Shown here: piece after piece, positions 7,712-15,945 of the stretch | Layout: each line of letters begins with the position of its first letter | Position numbering within the stretch: the stretch's first letter is position 1 | Assembly: GCA_902574335.1 (NCBI GenBank) | Contig: CACGNO010000006.1 | Coordinates: forward strand, 1 to 44,582 | DNA: 44,582 bases | DNA from: an uncultured Bacteroidota bacterium | GTDB lineage: Bacteria; Bacteroidota; Bacteroidia; Flavobacteriales; Flavobacteriaceae | Direction: 5' to 3' | Program-made: the position numbers and the translations under genes | The notes under the pieces: generated by a model | Databases searched by the model: none | Told to the model about the DNA's origin: nothing | The model's input: only the letters and a program-made list of their open reading frames with translations

Positions 7712-10700
7712 ATGAAATTAATCTTTCTGGCTGCTGGCCAATCAAATCTTCAAATAGATAATACAACACCTGTTTGTTTAACTAAGTATAATAATGATAA
7801 GTTAATTTTAGATGTTCTAATTGAAAATTTTAATGATTATGGCATTGATGACATCAATGTCGTTGGTGGATTTGGTTTTCTTAAAATAATTGAAAAATAT
7901 CCAGACCTAAATTATTATTACAATAAAAACTGGAAAAGAACTAAGAGTTTAGCTTCATTATATGAAAGTAATAGTTCATTTAATGATTCATTGATTGTAA
8001 GCTATAGTGACGTAGTATTTAAAAAAAATGCATTAAAAAAAATATTTGATTATGATAATGAAATAGTTATTACTATTGACTCAACATGGAAGAATAGGTA
8101 TGAAGGGAGAACTGACAAATTTCTCAAAGAGTCAGAAAAAGTTTTTAAATGCTCAAAAACCAATAAAATTAGAATATCAAGTGGTGTTAAAAATCAAGAT
8201 GAAATAATTGTAGGAGAATCAGTAGGTATTTTTTATATTCCATTACATATTGTTAGAGATTTAAAATTAACTATAGAATCAAATTTCAATTTTAATTCAT
8301 CCACTGTTGCAGATTTATTAACTTATTTAGGAAATAAATTTTCATATAAATTAATTGATATTGAAGGTCAGTGGGCTGAGATGGATTCGGTTGCTGATTT
8401 AGTTCAATTCAAATTCGAAACTAAAGCGAATACTCTTCAAATTCTTGAAAATAAAGTAAAAAAATCAATTATTTTACCTCAAATTAAGTGCACAATAAAT
8501 GAAATAAAAAATGATATAAATGAGATTGTTTCAAAAATACAGTTAAAATTCCCATCTAAAAGATTAATAGTAAGAAGCTCAGCTTTGAACGAAGATACTA
8601 TCAATAGTTCTATGGCAGGTAAGTATGAAAGTGTTTTAGATGTTAATTCTGATATCCCAGAAGAAATAATTAAAGCAATAAATTTTGTAATAGATAGTTA
8701 TGATATTACTAAAGACTCTTCTTTCTCTGAAAATCAAATATTTATTCAACCACTTGTTGAAAACGTAAAGTTAAGTGGAGTGATTTTTACCAGAGATCTA
8801 GAAACTAATGCTCCATATTTTACAATAAATTACGATTTGAGTGAAAAAACAGATTCTATCACATCAGGATCATATATTGCAAATGAAAGGACATTTATTT
8901 ATTCAAAACATTCTGAGAACTATCCAAAAAACCCCGACTTAGTTAAAATTATTGAAGGAGCAATAGAAATTGAGCAAATAACTTCAAATGATTCTCTTGA
9001 TATTGAGTTTGCAATTGCTAATGATGAATTGTATATACTACAGGTTAGGCCTATTGCATCTTCTAAGAATTCGTTAAAGGTATTTGACATTGATGTAAAA
9101 TCTGAACTTTTAAACATTAAAAGTTTTTTAAAAAAGATGCATACAACATCTCCAAAACTGGTTGGTAAAAGAACAATTTATGGAATTATGCCAGATTGGA
9201 ATCCTGCTGAGATAATAGGAATAAATCCTAACCCTCTAGCTTTTGATCTATATAAGAACATGATAACCAATAAAATATGGCCAAGCTCAAGAAAAGAGGT
9301 TGGTTACAGAGATGTCTCATATCACCCTGGTTTAATTAGCCTTTCTGGAAAACCCTACATTGATGTAAGAATGAGTTTCAATACATTCACACCAAAAAAT
9401 ATAGATGATAAAACTGCCGAAAAACTTGTTAATTATTACATAAATAAATTAAGTAATAATCCATCATTACACGATAAAGTTGAATTTGAAATATGTATTA
9501 ACAGTTATGATTTTAAATTTGATTCTAGAATGAAAGAACTTCACCAGAACGGATTTAGTAAAAGTGAAATTTTAAAAATCTCCGAAGTTTTTAAAAATTT
9601 GACGTCAGATATTGTTAATGAAAAAAATATAAGAATTAAAGATCAAATTGATCAAACTAAATTGTTAGAGAATAAAAGAAATGAGATTTTGAACTCAGAT
9701 ATTCCAATACAGGATAAAATTGTAAAAATAATTGAAGATTGTAAAACTTATGGGACTTATCCGTTTTCAATAATGGCAAGATTTGGATTTGTAGCTTCAA
9801 TTTTATTTAGGTCATTAAGAGATGTCAATGTAATTTCTAAAGATACTTATGATAAATTTTTTAAGTCAATAAATACCGTTGCTAAAGAATTTATAAATGA
9901 TTTGTCTAAATTGACAAGAAATGAAATCTCAAAAGATAGTTTTTTGAAAGTCTATGGACATTTAAGACCTGGCACATATGATGTTAGATCAAAGACTTAT
10001 AAAGAAAATTTTGAGGATTACGTTAAGTTTGGTGAGGATGATTCAACCTATAAAAATGAAACATATTCTTTATGCGAAAAAGATATAGAAAAAATCAATA
10101 ATGAAATTAGTGCACACAACCTAGATTTTGATGCCAACACACTTATTGATTTTTGTATAAGAGCAACTGAAGCTCGAGAAAAAACAAAATTTGAATTTAC
10201 TAAAAGCTTGAGTATCGCTTTAGATTTAATATTGGAATTAGGAAATAAATTTGACTTAAGTCGTGATGAAGTATCTTACTTAAATTACAATACAATATTA
10301 AAATTATTTGAATCTTCTATGGAAAATAATTTTCATATTAAATTGAAAGAAGACATAGAAAAAAATAAAAGACATCATTTAATTACATCTAGCATTAAAC
10401 TACCTCCTTTAATTATTAGTGATCAAAATATTGATTACTTTTTTAAGGAAAATTCAGAACCTAACTTTATAACTCAGAAAATTATTAATTGTGAGATTAC
10501 TACTATTGATAACGAAATAGATCTTAATTCTAAAATAGTTTTAATAGAAAATGCGGATCCAGGTTATGATTGGATTTTTAGTCATTCTATTAGTGGATTA
10601 ATAACTAAATATGGTGGTGTTGCTTCGCATATGTCTATTCGATGTGCAGAATTTGGTTTGCCTGCAGCCATAGGTTGTGGAGATAAAATTTATGAAAAAT

Positions 10701-10762
10701 TAAAAGTTTCAAAACAAATTCAGTTAGATTGTGCAAATAAAAAAATATCCGTTCTGCAATGA
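7712..10762 (+). CDS. Nucleotidyltransferase-like domain fused to PEP-synthase-like glutamine kinase
   Basis: A 1016-residue fusion. Residues 1-235 resemble a sugar-phosphate nucleotidyltransferase (LIFLAAGQS 3-11; SYSD 97-100; WAEMDSVADL 221-230) but lack the Arg and Pro-Lys of the GxGxR...PK signature. Residues of about 250-450 form a PEP-synthase-type ATP-grasp domain (RLIVRSSALNEDT 284-296; SMAGKYESVLDV 300-311; QPLVENVKLSGVIFTRD 346-362; LQVRPIA 443-449). The C-terminus is a phosphohistidine swivel domain (GGVASHMSIRCAEFGLPAAIG, His973). Without the first 240 residues its size and architecture match C. jejuni Cj1418, which phosphorylates the amide nitrogen of L-glutamine. Coupled by ATGA overlap to an amidotransferase and then a cytidylyltransferase, matching the rest of that pathway. 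Kinase substrate is inferred from context. Confidence 0.78.
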   Translation: MKLIFLAAGQSNLQIDNTTPVCLTKYNNDKLILDVLIENFNDYGIDDINVVGGFGFLKIIEKYPDLNYYYNKNWKRTKSLASLYESNSSFNDSLIVSYSDVVFKKNALKKIFDYDNEIVITIDSTWKNRYEGRTDKFLKESEKVFKCSKTNKIRISSGVKNQDEIIVGESVGIFYIPLHIVRDLKLTIESNFNFNSSTVADLLTYLGNKFSYKLIDIEGQWAEMDSVADLVQFKFETKANTLQILENKVKKSIILPQIKCTINEIKNDINEIVSKIQLKFPSKRLIVRSSALNEDTINSSMAGKYESVLDVNSDIPEEIIKAINFVIDSYDITKDSSFSENQIFIQPLVENVKLSGVIFTRDLETNAPYFTINYDLSEKTDSITSGSYIANERTFIYSKHSENYPKNPDLVKIIEGAIEIEQITSNDSLDIEFAIANDELYILQVRPIASSKNSLKVFDIDVKSELLNIKSFLKKMHTTSPKLVGKRTIYGIMPDWNPAEIIGINPNPLAFDLYKNMITNKIWPSSRKEVGYRDVSYHPGLISLSGKPYIDVRMSFNTFTPKNIDDKTAEKLVNYYINKLSNNPSLHDKVEFEICINSYDFKFDSRMKELHQNGFSKSEILKISEVFKNLTSDIVNEKNIRIKDQIDQTKLLENKRNEILNSDIPIQDKIVKIIEDCKTYGTYPFSIMARFGFVASILFRSLRDVNVISKDTYDKFFKSINTVAKEFINDLSKLTRNEISKDSFLKVYGHLRPGTYDVRSKTYKENFEDYVKFGEDDSTYKNETYSLCEKDIEKINNEISAHNLDFDANTLIDFCIRATEAREKTKFEFTKSLSIALDLILELGNKFDLSRDEVSYLNYNTILKLFESSMENNFHIKLKEDIEKNKRHHLITSSIKLPPLIISDQNIDYFFKENSEPNFITQKIINCEITTIDNEIDLNSKIVLIENADPGYDWIFSHSISGLITKYGGVASHMSIRCAEFGLPAAIGCGDKIYEKLKVSKQIQLDCANKKISVLQ

Positions 10763-11394
10763 TGAAAAAACTTGCTATTTCAATGCGTGTTACTCAGGCC
10801 CCAAATTATTTTGAAGAAAGAAACTCTATTGCATTTAATTATATTGAATTCTTTGAAAAATTAGGGTTTATTTTAATTCCAATACCAGTTAATACGACTC
10901 ATATTTCAAGTTATTTTGAGAATTTTAAATTTGATGGTATTGTATTATCTGGTGGTAATAATGTAAATCCAAAATTATATAAATCTAATGTTAAGCTTGA
11001 AGATGTTTACGAAAAAAGAGATGATATTGAGTCAAAATTAGTTTCTTTTTCAATTAATAATAATATACCAGTTTTAGGTATATGTAGAGGAATGCAGTAT
11101 CTAAATGTTCATTTTGGAGGGAGTATCTCTCAAAACTTTAATGGTCATGTTAATATCAGTCACAAGCTAATTTCTAGTTTAAAAAGATTTGATAATATGA
11201 TGAAAAATTCTTTTCACAATCATTGTATATTAAAAAATGATGTCAGTAATGATTTTAATATTCTTGCAACTACTGATGATAATGTTGTCGAAGCAATAGA
11301 GCATAAAAAAAATAAAATTTTAGGTATTCAGTGGCATCCTGAAAGAGAAATTGAAGATAATGACTATGAGTTAATAAGAACTTTTTTTAAATGA
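10759..11394 (+). CDS. Class I glutamine amidotransferase (gamma-glutamyl-CDP-amidate hydrolase-like)
   Basis: A PuuD/peptidase C26-type glutamine amidotransferase of 211 aa. The nucleophile elbow GICRGMQYLN carries Cys109, the oxyanion segment LSGGNNVNP is at 63-71, and the catalytic His193 and Glu195 lie in QWHPERE. No synthase domain is attached, so it probably hydrolyses a gamma-glutamyl amide in a small molecule. Context suggests the Cj1417 role: releasing glutamate from CDP-glutamine to give cytidine diphosphoramidate. The first ATG overlaps the kinase stop (ATGA), and the gene's end overlaps the cytidylyltransferase start the same way, indicating tight translational coupling. A second in-frame ATG follows immediately. 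A generic gamma-glutamyl-GABA hydrolase is the alternative, unlikely here. Confidence 0.8.
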   Translation: MMKKLAISMRVTQAPNYFEERNSIAFNYIEFFEKLGFILIPIPVNTTHISSYFENFKFDGIVLSGGNNVNPKLYKSNVKLEDVYEKRDDIESKLVSFSINNNIPVLGICRGMQYLNVHFGGSISQNFNGHVNISHKLISSLKRFDNMMKNSFHNHCILKNDVSNDFNILATTDDNVVEAIEHKKNKILGIQWHPEREIEDNDYELIRTFFK

Positions 11395-12137
11395 AAGCAA
11401 TAATTTTAGCGGCAGGAATGGGTTCAAGACTACTCCCTTTAACTAAAAATCGACCTAAATGTATGGTCGAATTATTAGGGAAACCTTTACTATTTCATCA
11501 ATTGGAGATATTAAGAAAAAATAACATTAATGATATTACAGTAGTCACTGGTTACTTAAATGAAAAAATTGTAGATGATGGTATTAAAAAGATAAATAAT
11601 CCAAAATATAATTCTACAAATATGGTCTACTCTCTTTTCTGTGCAGAGGAGGTAATGTCAAGCGATGAAGATTTATTGGTTATTTATGGGGATATTGTTT
11701 ACGATGATAAGGTAATTAAGGAGGTTAAAAATTGTAATTATGATATTTCAGTGGTTGTAGATATATTCTGGAAAAAGTATTGGTCAGCTAGAATGAATAA
11801 TCCATTGTCAGATGCTGAGACATTAAAAATTGACGATAATGGAAACATATTTGAATTAGGAAAGAAACCAAACTCATTTGATGAAATTGAAGGGCAATAC
11901 ATAGGGATGATAAAATTAAAAAAAAGCTTTATAGAAACTTTTAAAGATTATTATAAAGACTTAGACAAAAATGAATTATACGACAATAATGATTTTGAAA
12001 ACATGTATATGACAAGTTTTTTAGACCTAATCACAAAAAAATTGAAACCAATTAAACCTATATTTATTAAAAATGGCTGGATTGAAATAGATACACCTGA
12101 TGATTTAAAATTTCATAAATTTTTATCAAATATTTAG
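11391..12137 (+). CDS. Phosphoglutamine/phosphocholine-type cytidylyltransferase
   Basis: A LicC/Cj1416-like nucleotidyltransferase of 248 aa. Unlike the fused domain upstream it has an intact signature: LAAGMGSRLLPLT (6-18) followed by RPKCMVELLGKPLL (21-34). STNMVYSLFCAEE (75-87), the metal-binding YGDIVY (99-104) and the C-terminal WIEIDTPDDL also fit this subgroup. In the C. jejuni route this enzyme couples N-phosphoglutamine to CTP, giving CDP-L-glutamine. It is joined by an ATGA overlap to the amidotransferase that would act on its product. Activation of another phosphorylated head group is possible from the fold alone; the kinase-amidotransferase neighbourhood favours phosphoglutamine. 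Confidence 0.8.
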   Translation: MKAIILAAGMGSRLLPLTKNRPKCMVELLGKPLLFHQLEILRKNNINDITVVTGYLNEKIVDDGIKKINNPKYNSTNMVYSLFCAEEVMSSDEDLLVIYGDIVYDDKVIKEVKNCNYDISVVVDIFWKKYWSARMNNPLSDAETLKIDDNGNIFELGKKPNSFDEIEGQYIGMIKLKKSFIETFKDYYKDLDKNELYDNNDFENMYMTSFLDLITKKLKPIKPIFIKNGWIEIDTPDDLKFHKFLSNI

Positions 12138-12156
12138 TTAAAGAATAAGTAAAACT

Positions 12157-13680
12157 ATGAGTAAAAATAAATTAAATTTATTTTGGATATTAATAGACTC
12201 TGCTCGAAATTATAAAAGTAATAATGATAATAGGGGACTCCCTTTGAGTGTATCTAGTTTAGCAAAAAATTCTATTTTTTTTCAAAATGTTGTTACCTCA
12301 GCACCAAGTACTATACAATCTATATCTAGCATGATGTCAAGTACTCCCTGTTATTTACTTGGCAGGTCGTATCATAACTTTCTTTTAAACTTTGAAGAAT
12401 TTGATTTTTTTCCTCTAGAGCTAAAAAAACAAGGATATAATATACATGGTGCGATATATTTTAAACATGGTAGAGAGATAATGTCAGATATTTTTGGAAT
12501 TATGGATAAGAAGTTTTATCCAAAAGATTTAAATCACAGAAAAAATGTTTGGACTAATCAAGATGTTTATAATATGTTTTCAAAAATTATTGATAAAAAT
12601 GATTGGTCTGTTCCTACTATGACTTATTTACACTATAATGTAAGAGTTGATAAAAATATTTCTGAAATAGTTGATAAAACTATAAAAAAGATAAGTGATT
12701 CAGGATTAATGAATGAAAGTATTATTTTAATTAACTCAGATCATGGTTATCCTGATTTATCTAGAGGTTGGGATAATATTTCGGCAAAAAAGAGAGGTTG
12801 GGGTCATGACGAACAATTATTTAATGACAATATTTTAACTCCTCTAGTAATAAAATATCCTGGATGCGTATCAAAAAAATATACCATGAAAGTTTCTACG
12901 TTAGATATTGTTCCTACATTATGTGAATTAATGAATGTAAAAAAATCATCTAAATATTATGGAGAGAATTTATTTAAATCAGATTATAACTTAGAATCAA
13001 GATTACTTAGAACAGATAACAGATATTTAGGTCAATTACCAGCAAATACATCATATATTAAAAATGATAAAAAATGTATAGTTTATAAAAACTCTAAAGG
13101 AAATGAAAAAAAAGAATTTTATGATTTATTAAAAGATCCTAAAGAGTTAAAACCAATATATGATAATTCTAATTTTAATGATCTTATAAATTCTATAAAT
13201 AAAAATAATAATGATTTTAAAAAGTATCATATTGATTTTTTATTAAAAAAATGGGGTATGATAAAAACAACCAATAAAAATTTTTCTGGGAAAAAAATAT
13301 TGGTTGTTTTAAAAAGCACACAGATTTTTTATGATATTGTTAAGAATGTAATAAGAAAAATATTACCTGGTAATGAAATACATTTTTCTGAAAAAATTAA
13401 ATCAAGAAAAAATTCAATTAATTATGATTTAGTTATTGCAATAATTGAATCAGAAGTTCCATGGCATTTTAAAGAACTAAACAAAGTCGTTAATAAATTT
13501 AACTTTAAAAAAGTTATTTATTTAGATAATAACGGAAGGGTTTATTCTAATTTTGTATTCCTTAAATTAAACTATCTTTTTATTGTAAAAAGACTCAAAT
13601 ATTTTAAGATAGATAAATTGGTATTTTTTGATATAATAAAAAGGGTTTTAAAAAAAGAGTTATTGAAGCCAATCAAGTGA
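12157..13680 (+). CDS. Sulfatase-fold (alkaline phosphatase superfamily) hydrolase/transferase
   Basis: A cytosolic-looking protein of 507 aa with no signal peptide. Residues of about 5-340 have the alkaline phosphatase/sulfatase fold: LFWILIDSAR (8-17, metal Asp14), the nucleophile region SAPSTIQSISSMMSS (48-62), and a metal-binding NSDHGYPDLSRGW with a later GWGHDEQ. The C/S-x-P-S-R formylglycine signature is absent because Arg is replaced by Thr, so it is probably not an ordinary sulfatase. A Ser or Thr nucleophile would fit a phospho-group transferase. Residues 370-507 form an extra Lys-rich domain I do not recognise. It lies 19 bp after the putative phosphoramidate genes and is a candidate for moving or removing that group; this is inference. 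Confidence 0.7.
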   Translation: MSKNKLNLFWILIDSARNYKSNNDNRGLPLSVSSLAKNSIFFQNVVTSAPSTIQSISSMMSSTPCYLLGRSYHNFLLNFEEFDFFPLELKKQGYNIHGAIYFKHGREIMSDIFGIMDKKFYPKDLNHRKNVWTNQDVYNMFSKIIDKNDWSVPTMTYLHYNVRVDKNISEIVDKTIKKISDSGLMNESIILINSDHGYPDLSRGWDNISAKKRGWGHDEQLFNDNILTPLVIKYPGCVSKKYTMKVSTLDIVPTLCELMNVKKSSKYYGENLFKSDYNLESRLLRTDNRYLGQLPANTSYIKNDKKCIVYKNSKGNEKKEFYDLLKDPKELKPIYDNSNFNDLINSINKNNNDFKKYHIDFLLKKWGMIKTTNKNFSGKKILVVLKSTQIFYDIVKNVIRKILPGNEIHFSEKIKSRKNSINYDLVIAIIESEVPWHFKELNKVVNKFNFKKVIYLDNNGRVYSNFVFLKLNYLFIVKRLKYFKIDKLVFFDIIKRVLKKELLKPIK

Positions 13681-13703
13681 TTATAATTAACTAAAATATT
13701 ATT

Positions 13704-14699
13704 ATGAAAAATAATTTTAATAAAAGATGTGAGATTTATATTAATAGTATAAAAAAAAATAAAAAAGACTATGGATCATTATGGTCTTCAATGATAAAAT
13801 CGTTTGAAATTGATAATGATAGTGCTCTTGGTCAATTCAGAGGTTATTTTCCTATTAAAAGATATAATATTTTTTGGTTTATTTTTTATCCAATCATGTA
13901 TATCTATAGTTTAACCTTTAAAATAATTATTTTGATTGATAAATTTTCAATAAAAGTCTTAAACCATTTATCATATAAAATTATTAAAATTTTCAATCTG
14001 AGAATTTCTAAATATGAAATATTTGATAAAAGGTATATAGAAGCAAAATCATTTCTAAAAAAAAATAAAATTCAATCTAATTTATATAGTTCCTATAAAC
14101 TTAAAAATTCATTTAATTCAATAAAATCTATATATAATTTCTATTATATAGATCAATTTAGACTTATACATGATGATATTAAAATTTTAGAAATTGGGGC
14201 TGGACTAGGTAATTTACCTTTACTATTGTCTAAAAAATATGAAAATTTTACATATTATATCATCGACTTACCAGAGATGATATACCATTGTGCAAAAAAT
14301 ATTAAAACTTATATACCTGAAGCAAATATTTGTTTACCAAATGAGGATATTTCTTTAAATTCTAATAAGAATTTTATATTTAGAACAAATGAAAATTACA
14401 AATCTTTAAATATTTCTAATTCTTTAGATTTGGTTGTTAATATCGAATCTTTTGCTGAAATGCCTTTAAATATAGTAAATGATTATATTGATTATTCTTA
14501 TAAATCTTTAAAGGAAGGTGGAAAAATATACACTAATAATAGAGAGTCCAGGATAATTACAAATAATATTGATAAAATAAATACTTTTCATAATTATAAT
14601 GTTAAAAAATTTAAAACTTTAGATTTTCAATATTGTCCCTTTAGAGATTATGTATATAAAATGAAAAAAAGAAATATTCAATTTATTGGAATAAAATGA
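13704..14699 (+). CDS. Putative sugar O-methyltransferase
   Basis: A class I SAM-dependent methyltransferase of the putative sugar O-methyltransferase family. Motif I is ILEIGAGLGNLPLLLS at residues 161-176, the acidic ribose-binding residue is in YIIDLPEM (185-192), and a later NIESFAEMP segment marks the active-site strand. The N-terminal half (about 1-150) is extra, with a hydrophobic stretch at 55-78 that may associate with the membrane. Its location just after the putative phosphoramidate block and sulfatase-like gene suggests it methylates either a sugar hydroxyl or the phosphoramidate. SAM would come from metK and SAH would be cleared by ahcY in the same operon. The exact acceptor is unknown. 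Confidence 0.8.
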   Translation: MKNNFNKRCEIYINSIKKNKKDYGSLWSSMIKSFEIDNDSALGQFRGYFPIKRYNIFWFIFYPIMYIYSLTFKIIILIDKFSIKVLNHLSYKIIKIFNLRISKYEIFDKRYIEAKSFLKKNKIQSNLYSSYKLKNSFNSIKSIYNFYYIDQFRLIHDDIKILEIGAGLGNLPLLLSKKYENFTYYIIDLPEMIYHCAKNIKTYIPEANICLPNEDISLNSNKNFIFRTNENYKSLNISNSLDLVVNIESFAEMPLNIVNDYIDYSYKSLKEGGKIYTNNRESRIITNNIDKINTFHNYNVKKFKTLDFQYCPFRDYVYKMKKRNIQFIGIK

Positions 14700-14700
14700 A

Positions 14701-15945
14701 ATGAATAAAATTTTAATTTGTTTATCATATTTTAGAACAGCAAGATCAATTTTACCATTAATTAAAATTTTATCTAAAGATAACTCTTTTGATGTTAATA
14801 TATTTTTGTATCGACAACTTGGAACAGTTATAAGAGATTATAATTATCAATATTCAGATGTAGATTTACTAGTTGATGATATTAAAAAGTTAGATGTCAA
14901 TATTTTTTACAACTTAGAACCCTATTCTGAATCAAGTGATTATATCACTAAATCTTTAAAAAAATTTTTTTTAAAAGATGATTTCAATTATGTTTTTTTT
15001 GATGAAACTAATTTGAAAATTACATGGTCTTCATTATTAATATCTTACTATTTTTCCTCAAATAAAACTATAAAGATTGGATTTCAAGAAGGCTCTCCAG
15101 ATTATCAAGATGAAACATTTATTTCTATGAGTAATGGATTAGGTTATATGTATGATTATTTATTTTTAATAGGTGACATCGATGTAGAAGAAGCTTTGAA
15201 AATCAATAAAGATTTAAAGGGTAGATGTTTTGCAATTGGATTACCAATTTATGATGATTATAAAAAAAGTTATGATAATAAATGTAAAAAAAACATACTT
15301 TTATTTATTACATCATTTACAAAGCAATCTGGAAAAAGTTCAATTTTTAAACCTCTTGAACCAAAACATATTTTAAAATCGGGTTTATTACAATATGCAA
15401 ATGAAAATAAATCAAAACTTTTAATAAAAGAAAAAATAAAAATAAAATCTAAATCATTAGCCTTTAAAAGTTTGGAGTCGTCAAATGTAATTGTTTCATA
15501 TAATGATGATATATTATTTAATAATTTAAGTAATATTAAGATATGTATTGGTGCACCAAGTACATTGCAGTTATTGTTCTTTTTTTTAAGAATACCTACT
15601 ATAATTATAAAGAAACCATATTCTGGAAGATTATCAAAATTTAAAAATTATAAGTATTTAGTTGATATTAATAAAATAAAAATAAATAAAAACTATATTA
15701 AAAATCTTGATATTAATTATCAAAATAATTTTGCTAAAAGAATGATTGGGAACTTCGACAAGGAAAGCATAGATATTTTTTATTACCATTTTAAAAATAG
15801 TTTTAAAAAAAAATTTACTCCTAATTTATTATCTCATTATCGATTATTAAAATTTTTATCATTTAAAAAATTTATTTTTATCTTATTTCCTTATCTCTAT
15901 AAAAAAATACAGTATTATTATTTTAATGTCATTAAAAAAATATAA
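14701..15945 (+). CDS. Unrecognised GT-B-like protein, possible glycosyl- or polyol-phosphate transferase
   Basis: A 414-residue soluble protein, rich in Lys, Ile and Asn, that I do not recognise confidently. The start KILICLSYFRTARSI looks like the first Rossmann strand of a GT-B fold. IGFQEGSPDYQDE (about 147-159) and IGAPSTLQLLFFFLRIPTIII (about 283-303) resemble the donor-site regions of CDP-glycerol glycerophosphotransferase or UDP-GlcNAc 2-epimerase-like GT-B proteins. It begins one base after the methyltransferase stop and overlaps the flippase gene by 20 bp, so it belongs to the same operon. A transferase for an unusual group, including CDP-linked phosphoramidate, is conceivable but unsupported by a specific motif. 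Confidence 0.55.
   Translation: MNKILICLSYFRTARSILPLIKILSKDNSFDVNIFLYRQLGTVIRDYNYQYSDVDLLVDDIKKLDVNIFYNLEPYSESSDYITKSLKKFFLKDDFNYVFFDETNLKITWSSLLISYYFSSNKTIKIGFQEGSPDYQDETFISMSNGLGYMYDYLFLIGDIDVEEALKINKDLKGRCFAIGLPIYDDYKKSYDNKCKKNILLFITSFTKQSGKSSIFKPLEPKHILKSGLLQYANENKSKLLIKEKIKIKSKSLAFKSLESSNVIVSYNDDILFNNLSNIKICIGAPSTLQLLFFFLRIPTIIIKKPYSGRLSKFKNYKYLVDINKIKINKNYIKNLDINYQNNFAKRMIGNFDKESIDIFYYHFKNSFKKKFTPNLLSHYRLLKFLSFKKFIFILFPYLYKKIQYYYFNVIKKI

Noticed and set aside
7712-10762. True PEP synthase (gluconeogenic)
   Set aside because: Domain order fits, but the fused nucleotidyltransferase, the roughly 776-residue kinase part and the amidotransferase/cytidylyltransferase neighbours fit the glutamine kinase role better.
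12157-13680. Polysaccharide sulfatase
   Set aside because: No signal peptide and no C/S-x-P-S-R formylglycine motif.
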